From COE1 sp910588595 (GTDB lineage Bacteria; Bacillota; Clostridia; Lachnospirales; Lachnospiraceae), in NCBI GenBank assembly GCA_948957135.1, contig CARDBT010000015.1, positions 1 to 64,000 of the forward strand: a stretch of 64,000 nucleotides of DNA, in the 5' to 3' direction. The position numbers and the translations under genes are program-made. The notes beneath the pieces were generated by a model, which worked only from the letters and a program-made list of their open reading frames with translations, searched no databases and was not told the DNA's origin. This document shows, in pieces, positions 54,678-63,353 of this stretch. Position 1 is the stretch's first letter. Every line of letters begins with the position of its first letter.

Positions 54678-56480
54678 ATGATGTTGCAGAAGATATTATT
54701 TATGGAAAACAGAGATGGTCTATACAGCCACAGCCAGGGAACAGTCGAATACAAAAATGACACCTGTGTCATTTTGGGCAAGGGAGCTGAGTGGGCATCC
54801 GATGCGTACATCAATGCCTTCTCAGTTGGAAAATGGTGCACATACGGTGCGCTCAGACGAATAACCCTGCATCTGAAACTCAGGGGAGTTTTTATTGTGA
54901 GAGTGATCCACACATATACGGACAATAAGAAATTCTGCCGCAAACAGATAGCCGGTGGCCGTGTGGATGCGTCGGCAGGCAGCACCATAAAGTATGATAT
55001 CCCATTGCAGAGCAAGGGTGTGATCTACTTCTCCCTGAAGGCATTGACGGACAGGGCAGAGTGCAGTGATGCATTTTTTGAGGGAGAGGCAGGCGCAGAG
55101 AATGATGTTACGATCGCCCTGAATATCTGTACCTACAAGAGGGAAGAGTATCTTATGCGCAACCTGGAGCTGCTGCGCAGTTCTTTTCTGGAAAATAAGG
55201 ATTCTGTGCTGTATGGGCATTTGCAGGTATTTATCACGGACAACGGCAAAACGCTGCCGGTCGAAGCGCTGCAGGACGACAATGTTCATATCTGCCATAA
55301 TCCCAATGTGGGAGGGGCCGGAGGTTTTGCCAGAGGACTGATCGAGATTGACCGGATAAAAGAACAGAAAAATGTCACACATGTCATTTTTATGGATGAT
55401 GATGTCGAGATACTGCCGGAGGGGATCGTACGTACGTACAGTCTGCTCAGATGTCTAAAAGACGAATATCGTTCTGCCTTTATCGCAGGCGCAATGCTCC
55501 GGCTTGATGAGAAATACATACAGCATGAAAACGGCGCTGTGTGGAATGGGGGAAAGTGCCGTTTTGTCGGCAGAGGACGGGATCTGAGGAAGTTTTCGAA
55601 TGTCGTGCGAAACGAGATGAATCAGGAGCGCGATTATGCGGCGTGGTGGTACTGCTGTGTACCGGTGCAGGCGGTCAGGAAGGACAACCTCCCGATCCCG
55701 GTATTTATTCACGAGGACGATGTGGAGTACAGCCTGCGGAATGCCGGGGGGATCATCACGATGAATGGGATTTCGGTCTGGCATCCGGTGGCTTCTAACA
55801 GGCGTGTCTCGAGCAATGAGTATTACAATCTTAGAAATATGCTGATCGTCAATGCCAGGTACTGCCCTGATTTTGGCAGGCGGCAGCTGGCGAAGGCAAT
55901 GGCGGTCAAACTGTTGATGACGCTGCTCAGATACCGCTATAAAGATATGGCTCTGATCTATCGGGCATTGGCAGATTTCTGCAGGGGACCGGAGTGGCTG
56001 CTGCAGGTGGATGCGCCGTCATATCATCAGAAGATAGTGGGTATGGGATATAATATGACAGATGTGTCAGAAAAGTTGACCTATTGCAGACAGATGCAGT
56101 GCAGCAGCCTGTCTGAGACAAATAGCATGAAAAATATTTTCAGGCAGGCGGCGGGACAAAAAAAGATGTGCCGTCTGTTGCTGCAGATGATAACGCTCAA
56201 CGGATTCCTGCTTCCTGCTGTGAGGGAGACGAGGGCGTATTTCATGAGTGTCCATCCCGTCGACCTGTACAGGGCAGGTGATGTGATACTATATGACGAT
56301 GCCAGCATGCAGGGGATCGAGGTGAGGCGTTCGTTCCGCCACATCTTTCAAATGATTTTATTGTATATGAGATCACTGATCCTGATATATACGAAGTATG
56401 ACAAAAGTAAAGCAGATTATCGGAAAGAGTGGGCGTCCTTACAGGATATACAGTACTGGAGGAGGGTGTATGAGCGGTAA
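54678..56480 (+). CDS. second GlfT2-like galactofuranosyltransferase homologue
   Basis: A 600-residue paralogue of the protein at 40768, with the same layout: beta-rich N-terminal part, NICTYKREEYL, NPNVGGAGGFARG, DDD in FMDDDVEILPE near 245, AAWWYCCVPVQ, HEDDVEYSLRNAG and a helical C-terminus. In mycobacteria two such enzymes (GlfT1, GlfT2) act in sequence, so these two may start and extend a chain; the sugar is inferred. ATG 54678 is chosen because AGGAG precedes it and its QKILF aligns with QRILF of the paralogue; a start at 54615 lacks an RBS. Confidence 0.85.
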   Translation: MMLQKILFMENRDGLYSHSQGTVEYKNDTCVILGKGAEWASDAYINAFSVGKWCTYGALRRITLHLKLRGVFIVRVIHTYTDNKKFCRKQIAGGRVDASAGSTIKYDIPLQSKGVIYFSLKALTDRAECSDAFFEGEAGAENDVTIALNICTYKREEYLMRNLELLRSSFLENKDSVLYGHLQVFITDNGKTLPVEALQDDNVHICHNPNVGGAGGFARGLIEIDRIKEQKNVTHVIFMDDDVEILPEGIVRTYSLLRCLKDEYRSAFIAGAMLRLDEKYIQHENGAVWNGGKCRFVGRGRDLRKFSNVVRNEMNQERDYAAWWYCCVPVQAVRKDNLPIPVFIHEDDVEYSLRNAGGIITMNGISVWHPVASNRRVSSNEYYNLRNMLIVNARYCPDFGRRQLAKAMAVKLLMTLLRYRYKDMALIYRALADFCRGPEWLLQVDAPSYHQKIVGMGYNMTDVSEKLTYCRQMQCSSLSETNSMKNIFRQAAGQKKMCRLLLQMITLNGFLLPAVRETRAYFMSVHPVDLYRAGDVILYDDASMQGIEVRRSFRHIFQMILLYMRSLILIYTKYDKSKADYRKEWASLQDIQYWRRVYER

Positions 56481-57621
56481 GCTGTCACTGCAGAGGGCAG
56501 AGAATATTTTTATCGCAGTGTCATGTATGGAGCTGTTTATGGGACTGCTTCGGATGTGCCGTGTGACACTGCCATTTTCAAGATATATCCTGTGGGCATT
56601 TACGCTGATCTATGCGGCAGTGGCTGCAGTCAGACACTACAGCAGGCTGCAGAAGCTGCTGTTTGTGATCCTGCTGGCATTTGGCGTATTGTTATATCAT
56701 AATACCGGATTGAACAAGGGAATCCGGGCAGTGTTTTATCTGTATGCCATGAAGGATGTGGATATGAGGAAGTTCTTTAAGTCCATGCTGGTGGTATTCG
56801 GGGCTTCGACGCTCCTTTTTGCAGTTCTGTCCGGACTTGGGCTCATGGGAAGATTTACCGTGAAAGATATACGCAGTACCAGGGGCTTTAACGGGGTTCG
56901 ATACAGCTTTGGATTTGAGAGCTGCAACAGGACGATGGCGGTGGTATTTTTGGCGATGGTGTGCGCATTTATCCTGCACCATGAAAGGCAGCCGTGGTAT
57001 GTGTTTGCTGTGGTTACAGGGATATACGCGCTGCTGTTTTATCTCACAGACAGCCGCACGGGTTTTATTGTCGGGGCAGCAGTTATTGCGGGAATGCTGT
57101 GTCTTCGGTACATCCATTGGGAAAAATGGGCAGATCTTGTTTTTGGGCTGTTCATCCTGTCATTTTTGCTGATGCTTGTCATATCGGTCATGGCTGCCTT
57201 TCGGGTAGAAAATGATCTGATGGCACGGATCAATCATTTGATCTCGGGAAGAATGACACAGCTGACAAAATATTCGTGTGATGTGAAATATGCGCTGCCG
57301 TATGCTGAGAACTGGCATTTGTTTGGAAACGGCAGCAACCACAATGACTATGATCTGGGATATATACAAATCTTTTACTACTACGGGATTGTTCCGGCTG
57401 TATGTTATCTCGCATGTGTAGTGGGTGCAGCGGTGAAGGCGTGGCGGGACAGCGAGGCGTGGAAGCTTGTGCTGCTGCTGGGGCTTAGCAGCTATCTGTT
57501 CATGGAGTCGCTGTACTTTAGTAATTTCGTGCCGGTAGATTTTCTGCTTGTGTATTCGGTTTCGGTGTTGTGGGGAGATTATGGAAAAGAAGAGGAAGGT
57601 AGGATATATCATACTGTTTAG
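56470..57621 (+). CDS. Wzy-like polysaccharide polymerase/ligase candidate
   Basis: A 383-residue integral membrane protein with about 10 helices and a larger outside loop near residues 255-315 (NHLISGRMTQ, GNGSNHNDYD). The pattern resembles O-antigen polymerase/ligase proteins, which have little sequence conservation. The start at 56470 follows GGAGGAGGG and overlaps the preceding gene by 11 nt. Coexistence with an ABC exporter is unusual if it is a true Wzy; a ligase role is an alternative. Confidence 0.65.
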   Translation: MSGKLSLQRAENIFIAVSCMELFMGLLRMCRVTLPFSRYILWAFTLIYAAVAAVRHYSRLQKLLFVILLAFGVLLYHNTGLNKGIRAVFYLYAMKDVDMRKFFKSMLVVFGASTLLFAVLSGLGLMGRFTVKDIRSTRGFNGVRYSFGFESCNRTMAVVFLAMVCAFILHHERQPWYVFAVVTGIYALLFYLTDSRTGFIVGAAVIAGMLCLRYIHWEKWADLVFGLFILSFLLMLVISVMAAFRVENDLMARINHLISGRMTQLTKYSCDVKYALPYAENWHLFGNGSNHNDYDLGYIQIFYYYGIVPAVCYLACVVGAAVKAWRDSEAWKLVLLLGLSSYLFMESLYFSNFVPVDFLLVYSVSVLWGDYGKEEEGRIYHTV

Positions 57622-59179
57622 TGTATATACAGCAGCCAATATTTTCCTTGTCTCTAAGATCAGAGGATCGAAAGAGGTCAGGGACAGCTGGCAGGTGGTA
57701 TATATGCAGCGCTTTCGCTGGTGGGATATTTTTGTGTTTGCAGCGCTCAGTGTAGTTGTCCTTATTTTGGTAATGGGTTTCATAGAGAAAGCAGTTTTGT
57801 GGTTGAGAGCACTGTATGCCAGATATGCCGTCTCGCATTCCGCAGATACAAAAGGTTTTTTGGGAAGGACATTCGTATGTATTCTTGCGGTCTGGTCCGT
57901 GTTTTTCCTTGCATTTTATCCAGGCACAGCTATGAATGATACGGTATATATCTTAGAGGATCCATTCAAACTAAGCAATCAGCACCCGGTTGTATACAAT
58001 ATGTATCTGTATGCATTTTATCGTGTCGGCTGCCTTTTGAATGATCCGAATCTCGGGCTGGCGCTTCTGTCGCTGGTGCAGATGACAGGGATGGCATATG
58101 TGCTTGCAAAGGCGGTTGCGATGCTGCGCCAGAGAGGGGCAGCAAATTGGTTGTGCCGCGTGCTGACGGTTTATTTCGGCATAGCACCGCTTTTTGCGAC
58201 TTATGCGGTGTCTGCCATCAAGGATACGCCTTTTTCGATTTGTCTGTTTGCGCTGTTACTGCTGTTGTGCGAGCTGGCATCGGGAAAGGGGGCATTATTG
58301 GAGTCAAAGCCATTTTGGCTGCAAATGTCATTGTGTCTTTTTGGCGTTGTCAGTTTTCGGAATAACGGGGCGATGATCGTGCTGGGTGCGGCGGCAGTGA
58401 TCTGTGTGGTCTATAAGAGGTATGCAGGGCGGTTTTTGCTGCTGAGTGGCAGTGTCATCATGCTGTGGTTCTTGATCAACAGGCTGGTGGTGCCGGCAGA
58501 AAGCGAACCGCTGTTTCAGGAACGTGTGGGGATTCCCCTCCAGCAGACCGCGGCGGTGATCGTGAAGGGTAAACCGCTTGATGAGGATGAGGCACGGTAT
58601 CTGTACAGGCTTCTTCCGGAGGAAATGTGGCAGCGCTATTCGCCTGCGTGCAGTGATACCCTGAAATGGAATGATGCGTTTGACCGGGAGTATCTGAACG
58701 AGACAAGAGACCAGTTTATGCGCATCTGGCGGCAGCTATTGTGGAAGAATCCACGAGTCTGTGCAGAGGCATATCTTCTGGAAACTTATGGCATATGGGG
58801 AATCGAGACGAGGAATAAGGAGCAGTATTACAATAAGGAAATATGGGAGAATACGCTTTTGCTGTACCAGGACAGCCCGCTTCCCGAACCGGTCCGAAAG
58901 CTCGTCGCCGACTATTACTGCAACCGTTTTACATACAGATATCTGAGCATGGGGACAGCATACTGGCTGTTGCTGGCTGTGACATTGTGGCTGTTGTATA
59001 GAAAAGCATATCGGGCTGTTGTGGTTACAGTTCCCCTATGGCTGCTGTTTGCAAGTCTTTTGGCGGCGACGCCGATCGCATTTGCATTCCGCTATGGATT
59101 TGTGATCGCAATGGCGTTTCCGTTTTATATCATACTGCCATTTATGGCGGACAGGGAAGGGAGTTTTTTGAATGGATAA
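57581..59179 (+). CDS. multi-pass membrane protein, DUF6020-like
   Basis: A 532-residue protein with about 12 membrane helices. Segments FYPGTAMNDTVY, NQHPVVYNMY and YAVSAIKDTPFSICLFAL fit the DUF6020-type membrane proteins of Bacillota, probably GT-C-like enzymes. The aspartates in the first outside loop (near residue 112) could be catalytic. The start overlaps the previous gene by 41 nt with GGGGAG as RBS. Confidence 0.65.
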   Translation: MEKKRKVGYIILFSVYTAANIFLVSKIRGSKEVRDSWQVVYMQRFRWWDIFVFAALSVVVLILVMGFIEKAVLWLRALYARYAVSHSADTKGFLGRTFVCILAVWSVFFLAFYPGTAMNDTVYILEDPFKLSNQHPVVYNMYLYAFYRVGCLLNDPNLGLALLSLVQMTGMAYVLAKAVAMLRQRGAANWLCRVLTVYFGIAPLFATYAVSAIKDTPFSICLFALLLLLCELASGKGALLESKPFWLQMSLCLFGVVSFRNNGAMIVLGAAAVICVVYKRYAGRFLLLSGSVIMLWFLINRLVVPAESEPLFQERVGIPLQQTAAVIVKGKPLDEDEARYLYRLLPEEMWQRYSPACSDTLKWNDAFDREYLNETRDQFMRIWRQLLWKNPRVCAEAYLLETYGIWGIETRNKEQYYNKEIWENTLLLYQDSPLPEPVRKLVADYYCNRFTYRYLSMGTAYWLLLAVTLWLLYRKAYRAVVVTVPLWLLFASLLAATPIAFAFRYGFVIAMAFPFYIILPFMADREGSFLNG

Positions 59180-60233
59180 ACTGCTGTCGGTTATCATTCC
59201 TGTATACAATGTCGAGAAGTATATATCAAAGTGTCTGAGGAGCATATTGGACGGGGAAGCAGGGGAGCCTGCAGGTGTGGAGGTCATTATAGTGGACGAT
59301 GGATCGACGGATAAGTCGGGCAGGATCGCAGATGGATTTGCGCAAAAGTACCCGTGTGTGCGGGTGATACACAAGCAGAATGCAGGTGTGGCAGCGGCGA
59401 GGAACACAGGCATCAGCAGTGCGCAAGGGAAGTGGCTCTATTTTGTGGACTCAGATGACTGGATGGCAAAAAACGGGATCCGTGACATTTGTGAGGCGGT
59501 TCGGAATCATCCGGATGCCGATGTGATATTTATGGAAGCCTATTATCATATAGGACAAAAACAGAGTGAGTGGGTACACTTTTCGGAAAGTGAAGACTTG
59601 ACAGACCTTACAGACATAAGAAGGCTGCAGGGCGGTATTCTATATGCGCCTGTGTGGAAGAGGACAAGCAATGATCCGATGGGAGCGCCGTGGGATAAAG
59701 TGTACCGCAGGGATTTTCTGGAATCGAATCAGCTGATGTTTTGCGAACACCTGAAGGTGCTTGATGATATGGTCTTTAATTTTGAAGTGATGGGAGCGGC
59801 ACAAAAAGTGTGTTGTACAAAGATCAAGCCATATCATTACCGCCGTTTCGTGGCGGAGTCCATCACCAACACGTACAAACCGGATCGGGTCTTGCAGGAC
59901 AGGGTGGTCTGGGAGCATCTTTTTTCCCTGAAGGTGTGGAGAGGCGGACACACTGAAATACTAAAGCGGGCAATGATGTGCCGCGTCATAAAATCGTTTA
60001 GCATCTGCTGTCGTCTGTGCTTTTTTAACAAGGAAAACAGGAAGTGTTTCAGAGACAAGATGATGTACGCAAAACAAGTGATGAATAGCGAGCCTTACCA
60101 CACTGCATTTTGGTCGGTGCGATTGTCAGATCTGGAGTGGAAGCTTAAGATCGTCGCGCTGGCAGGGCGGTTAAAGTCAGTCTGGATGTTGTATTTTCTC
60201 CATATCGCATGGGAGGCGGTAAGGAAATGTTAA
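59172..60233 (+). CDS. GT2 glycosyltransferase
   Basis: A 353-residue cytoplasmic GT-A enzyme. LLSVIIPVYNVEKYISKCL at the N-terminus, VEVIIVDDGSTDKSG, AGVAAARNTGI and the DxD-type YFVDSDDW near residue 95 are clear. It adds one sugar from a nucleotide donor to the growing unit. It overlaps the previous gene by 8 nt and the next by 7 nt. Sugar and linkage are unknown. Confidence 0.88.
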   Translation: MDKLLSVIIPVYNVEKYISKCLRSILDGEAGEPAGVEVIIVDDGSTDKSGRIADGFAQKYPCVRVIHKQNAGVAAARNTGISSAQGKWLYFVDSDDWMAKNGIRDICEAVRNHPDADVIFMEAYYHIGQKQSEWVHFSESEDLTDLTDIRRLQGGILYAPVWKRTSNDPMGAPWDKVYRRDFLESNQLMFCEHLKVLDDMVFNFEVMGAAQKVCCTKIKPYHYRRFVAESITNTYKPDRVLQDRVVWEHLFSLKVWRGGHTEILKRAMMCRVIKSFSICCRLCFFNKENRKCFRDKMMYAKQVMNSEPYHTAFWSVRLSDLEWKLKIVALAGRLKSVWMLYFLHIAWEAVRKC

Positions 60234-61231
60234 GAGATGGAGAGGCTGGACGTATGCAGCAGTTGGAGCATTTGATTCGGGATAGGAAGGTTGTCTTTGT
60301 GACGACGAAAAATATTGATTATATACGGAATGTGCAGGAGATCAGATTTCTGGAAAAGTATGCGGGGAAGCTTAAGTTAATATACTCGGGCAGCAGTATA
60401 TATGCGGTGAGGATACTAAAGGTGTGGTGGAAACTGCTTGTTCTGGGCAGACAGTATGATGTCATTTTTTTTGGATTTTCGCCCCAGCTTGCCGCCCCGT
60501 TCATGTTAAAATATCATGATAAGCAAATAATCATTGATTTTTTCATATCGGTGTATGATACACTGGTAAATGACCGGAAGAAATTTTCTGCCCGCAGTCC
60601 GCTTGCCGGGATCTGTCACTGGATCGATGCGTATGTCCTCAGAAGGGCGGATATCATTGTCACAGATACGAAAGAAGATGCAAAATATTTTATTGATGAG
60701 TTTAACGCGCAGAAGGATAAATTCAGGACTGTTTATTTAGAGGCGGATAAGACGATCTATTATCCTCGAGTGCAGTCTAAGAGAAGCGATCTGGAAGATA
60801 AGTATATAGTACTGTATTTTGGAAGTATATTGCCGCTGCAGGGAGCTGATGTTGTCCTGAGGGCTATTGAGATCCTTAGGGAGCAAAAAAACATCTTTTT
60901 TCAGATAATAGGACCGATCACAAAAAGATACGAAATACCTGAGAGTGATAATGCAGAGTATATAGACTGGCTTAGTCAGCAGGAACTGGCAGAGTACATT
61001 GCCGCTGCAGATCTGTGCCTTGCGGGGCATTTCAGCGGGGAGATCGATAAGGCGAGAAGGACGATCCCAGGGAAGGCATATATCTATAATGCGATGGGAA
61101 AGAAAATGGTATTGGGCGACAATCAGGCAAATCGTGAGCTCTATAACGCGGTGGATACTGTGTATTGGACAGCGATGGGAGATCCGGATGCTTTGGCAGA
61201 GGTCATTGTTCAGTGCAGTCATATGCAGTGA
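60227..61231 (+). CDS. GT-B type (GT4-like) glycosyltransferase
   Basis: A 334-residue protein with two Rossmann-like halves: the N-terminal part to about 165, then YIVLYFGSILPLQGADVVLRAIEIL (near 195) and the donor region IPGKAYIYNAMGKKMVLGD near 285, where the usual E-x7-E is weak. It is likely a cytoplasmic sugar transferase and the last gene of the locus. ATG 60227 has GGAGGCGG; the upstream ATG 60209 does not. Confidence 0.75.
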   Translation: MLRDGEAGRMQQLEHLIRDRKVVFVTTKNIDYIRNVQEIRFLEKYAGKLKLIYSGSSIYAVRILKVWWKLLVLGRQYDVIFFGFSPQLAAPFMLKYHDKQIIIDFFISVYDTLVNDRKKFSARSPLAGICHWIDAYVLRRADIIVTDTKEDAKYFIDEFNAQKDKFRTVYLEADKTIYYPRVQSKRSDLEDKYIVLYFGSILPLQGADVVLRAIEILREQKNIFFQIIGPITKRYEIPESDNAEYIDWLSQQELAEYIAAADLCLAGHFSGEIDKARRTIPGKAYIYNAMGKKMVLGDNQANRELYNAVDTVYWTAMGDPDALAEVIVQCSHMQ

Positions 61232-61730
61232 TAGGGAGCACATGTATCCGTTCACGCTGAGGAACTCCACGTAAAGTACCAAGGGATAAGGAATTGTCGT
61301 CAATCGGCGTACCCCAGTACGCCTCATTCCTCCGCCTTGCATAAAAAGATTTATACTGCGTCATCTGCAAAGTTAATTCTTAGCAGTTCCTAAGAGGAAA
61401 AATGTGAATAATAACAAAATTTTAACAAAAATTTAGTACAGTTTATACCATGAAAAATGCTTTAAAAACTTGTATACTATATTCTATAGGGAAATGATAT
61501 CGCTATGCAGCACATCAATGCAGACAGCGCAGTGTGTTATTGGTTACACTGTATCTGCTCCTGGCGCAGTGCTAAAGTAAGCGTGTGTGGATCGATCGGG
61601 GCTCAATGCAGTATAAGAGCTTCATTGAGTCAGCTACAGGAGTGCTATGTCTATATAGTGATATTTTTTAAGGAGGAGCGTGCTCGAGCACATCAAGGGT
61701 GCGCATATAAAAACAAACGGAGGTATCATT
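61232..61730. other. gap between glycan locus and xylB
   Basis: It holds a palindromic element (61286-61393) and an AT-rich stretch with a possible -10 TATACT at 61473-61478. An open frame at 61505-61798 overlaps xylB and has no coding character. No cre-type or XylR-type operator was recognised. Confidence 0.5.
61286..61393. repeat. palindromic element, diverged copy (about 108 bp)
   Basis: Left end ATAAGGAATTG and right end CAGTTCCTAA are inverted copies of the AGGAACTG family, with a longer interior (GGCGTACCCCAGTACGCC-like hairpin inside). Confidence 0.55.
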
Positions 61731-63206
61731 ATGTATTATGTAGGTGTGGATCTAGGAACCTCAGCGGTAAAACTTCTCTTAATGGAAGGGACGGGTAAGA
61801 TCGCAAACATTGTCTCTAAGGAGTACCCGCTGTATTTTCCAAACCCGGGATGGAGTGAGCAGAAGCCTGAGGACTGGTGGAGTGCCGTGAAGGAAGGGCT
61901 GAAGGAACTGACAAAAGACTTCGACAAATCGCAGGTGGCAGGCATCAGTTTTGGTGGTCAGATGCACGGGCTTGTGATCCTTGACGAGGACGATAATGTG
62001 ATCCGTCCGGCGATTTTGTGGAATGACGGCAGGACACAGGAGGAGACGGACTATCTCAACAACGAGATCGGGAAGGATAAATTGTCCAGGTACACAGCAA
62101 ATATTGCGTTTACAGGGTTCACGGCACCAAAGATCCTGTGGGTAAAGAATAAGGAGCCGGAAAATTTTGCAAGGATCAACAAGATCATGCTGCCGAAGGA
62201 TTACATAGCATACATGCTCACTGGAAGCTTCTGCACGGATGTGTCCGACGCATCGGGTATGCTTCTGTTCGATGTGGAGCACAAGTGCTGGTCGCATGAA
62301 ATGATGGAGATCTGCGGCGTAAATGAGTCACAGCTTGCCAGGATCTACGAGAGCTATGACGTTGTCGGCACATTGAAGCCGGAGGTGGCAGCAGAGCTTG
62401 GACTTTCCGAGAATGTGAAGGTGGCAGCAGGCGCGGGCGACAATGCGGCGGCGGCGATCGGAACAGGCACAGTCGGCGACGGTATGTGCAATATTTCCCT
62501 CGGAACAAGTGGAACGATCTTTATATCCAGCAAAAACTTTGGCGTTGACCAGAATAATGCGCTCCACTCTTTTGCACATGCGGACGGCAAGTACCATCTG
62601 ATGGGGTGTATGCTGAGTGCGGCTTCCTGCAACAAGTGGTGGATGGAGGAGATCATGCAGACTTCAGAGTTTGGCAAGGAGCAGGCAGTGATCACGGACG
62701 ACAAGCTTGGGAACAATCATGTCTATTTCCTGCCGTATCTCATGGGTGAGCGCTCGCCGCACAACGACGCCAACGCGCGCGGTACTTTCATCGGAATGAC
62801 GATGGACTCGACGAGGGCAGACCTGTATCAGGCAGTGCTCGAGGGTGTGGCGTTTGCGATCCGCGATTCCTTCGAAGTGGCAAAGAGCCTAGGTATCGAT
62901 ATCCAGTCGTCCAAGATCTGCGGCGGCGGTGCGAAGAGCCCGCTCTGGAAAAAGATCTTTGCCAATGTGCTGAATATCCGTCTTGATATCATCGAGAGCG
63001 AGGAGGGTCCTGGCTACGGCGGAGCGATCCTTGCGGCAGTTGCGTGCGGTGAGTATGCTTCCGTGGAGGAGGCAGCTGCAAAGCTTGTCAAAGTGGTCGA
63101 CAGCGTGGAACCCGACAAGGAGCTGGCAGCGCGCTATGAGGAGCGTTACCGCAAGTTTGCCCAGATCTATCCGACAGTGAAGGAGCTGTTTCCGAAGATT
63201 TCATAA
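61731..63206 (+). CDS. xylB: xylulokinase
   Basis: Phosphorylates D-xylulose with ATP to xylulose-5-phosphate for the pentose-phosphate pathway. The 491-residue FGGY kinase has YYVGVDLGTSAVKLLL at the N-terminus, GISFGGQMHGLV near residue 78 (the xylulokinase-type QMHG motif), the catalytic region AGAGDNAAAAIGTG near 233 and GGGAKSPLWKKIFA near 400. ATG 61731 follows ACGGAGG. There are no xylose isomerase or transporter genes beside it. Confidence 0.94.
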   Translation: MYYVGVDLGTSAVKLLLMEGTGKIANIVSKEYPLYFPNPGWSEQKPEDWWSAVKEGLKELTKDFDKSQVAGISFGGQMHGLVILDEDDNVIRPAILWNDGRTQEETDYLNNEIGKDKLSRYTANIAFTGFTAPKILWVKNKEPENFARINKIMLPKDYIAYMLTGSFCTDVSDASGMLLFDVEHKCWSHEMMEICGVNESQLARIYESYDVVGTLKPEVAAELGLSENVKVAAGAGDNAAAAIGTGTVGDGMCNISLGTSGTIFISSKNFGVDQNNALHSFAHADGKYHLMGCMLSAASCNKWWMEEIMQTSEFGKEQAVITDDKLGNNHVYFLPYLMGERSPHNDANARGTFIGMTMDSTRADLYQAVLEGVAFAIRDSFEVAKSLGIDIQSSKICGGGAKSPLWKKIFANVLNIRLDIIESEEGPGYGGAILAAVACGEYASVEEAAAKLVKVVDSVEPDKELAARYEERYRKFAQIYPTVKELFPKIS

Positions 63207-63232
63207 GAGCTTTTACATAGACTGACAGCGGC

Positions 63233-63270
63233 AGCCCAGAGTATATTGATGTATATTCTGGGTTGTTTTT
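63233..63270 (+). terminator. terminator of xylB
   Basis: CAGCCCAGA pairs with TCTGGGTTG (inner TATA/TATA pairs) and is followed by TTTTTG. Confidence 0.8.
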
Positions 63271-63353
63271 GTGCGCGGTTTGACTTGGATATTTATAAAA
63301 ATTCTGTCACACAGGCAGAGAAATGCAGTCTAATAAATAGGAGGTAAAAATCT

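Noticed and set aside
61505..61798. Short open frame before xylB
   Set aside because: It overlaps the xylB start in another frame, has no RBS and has no protein-like pattern.
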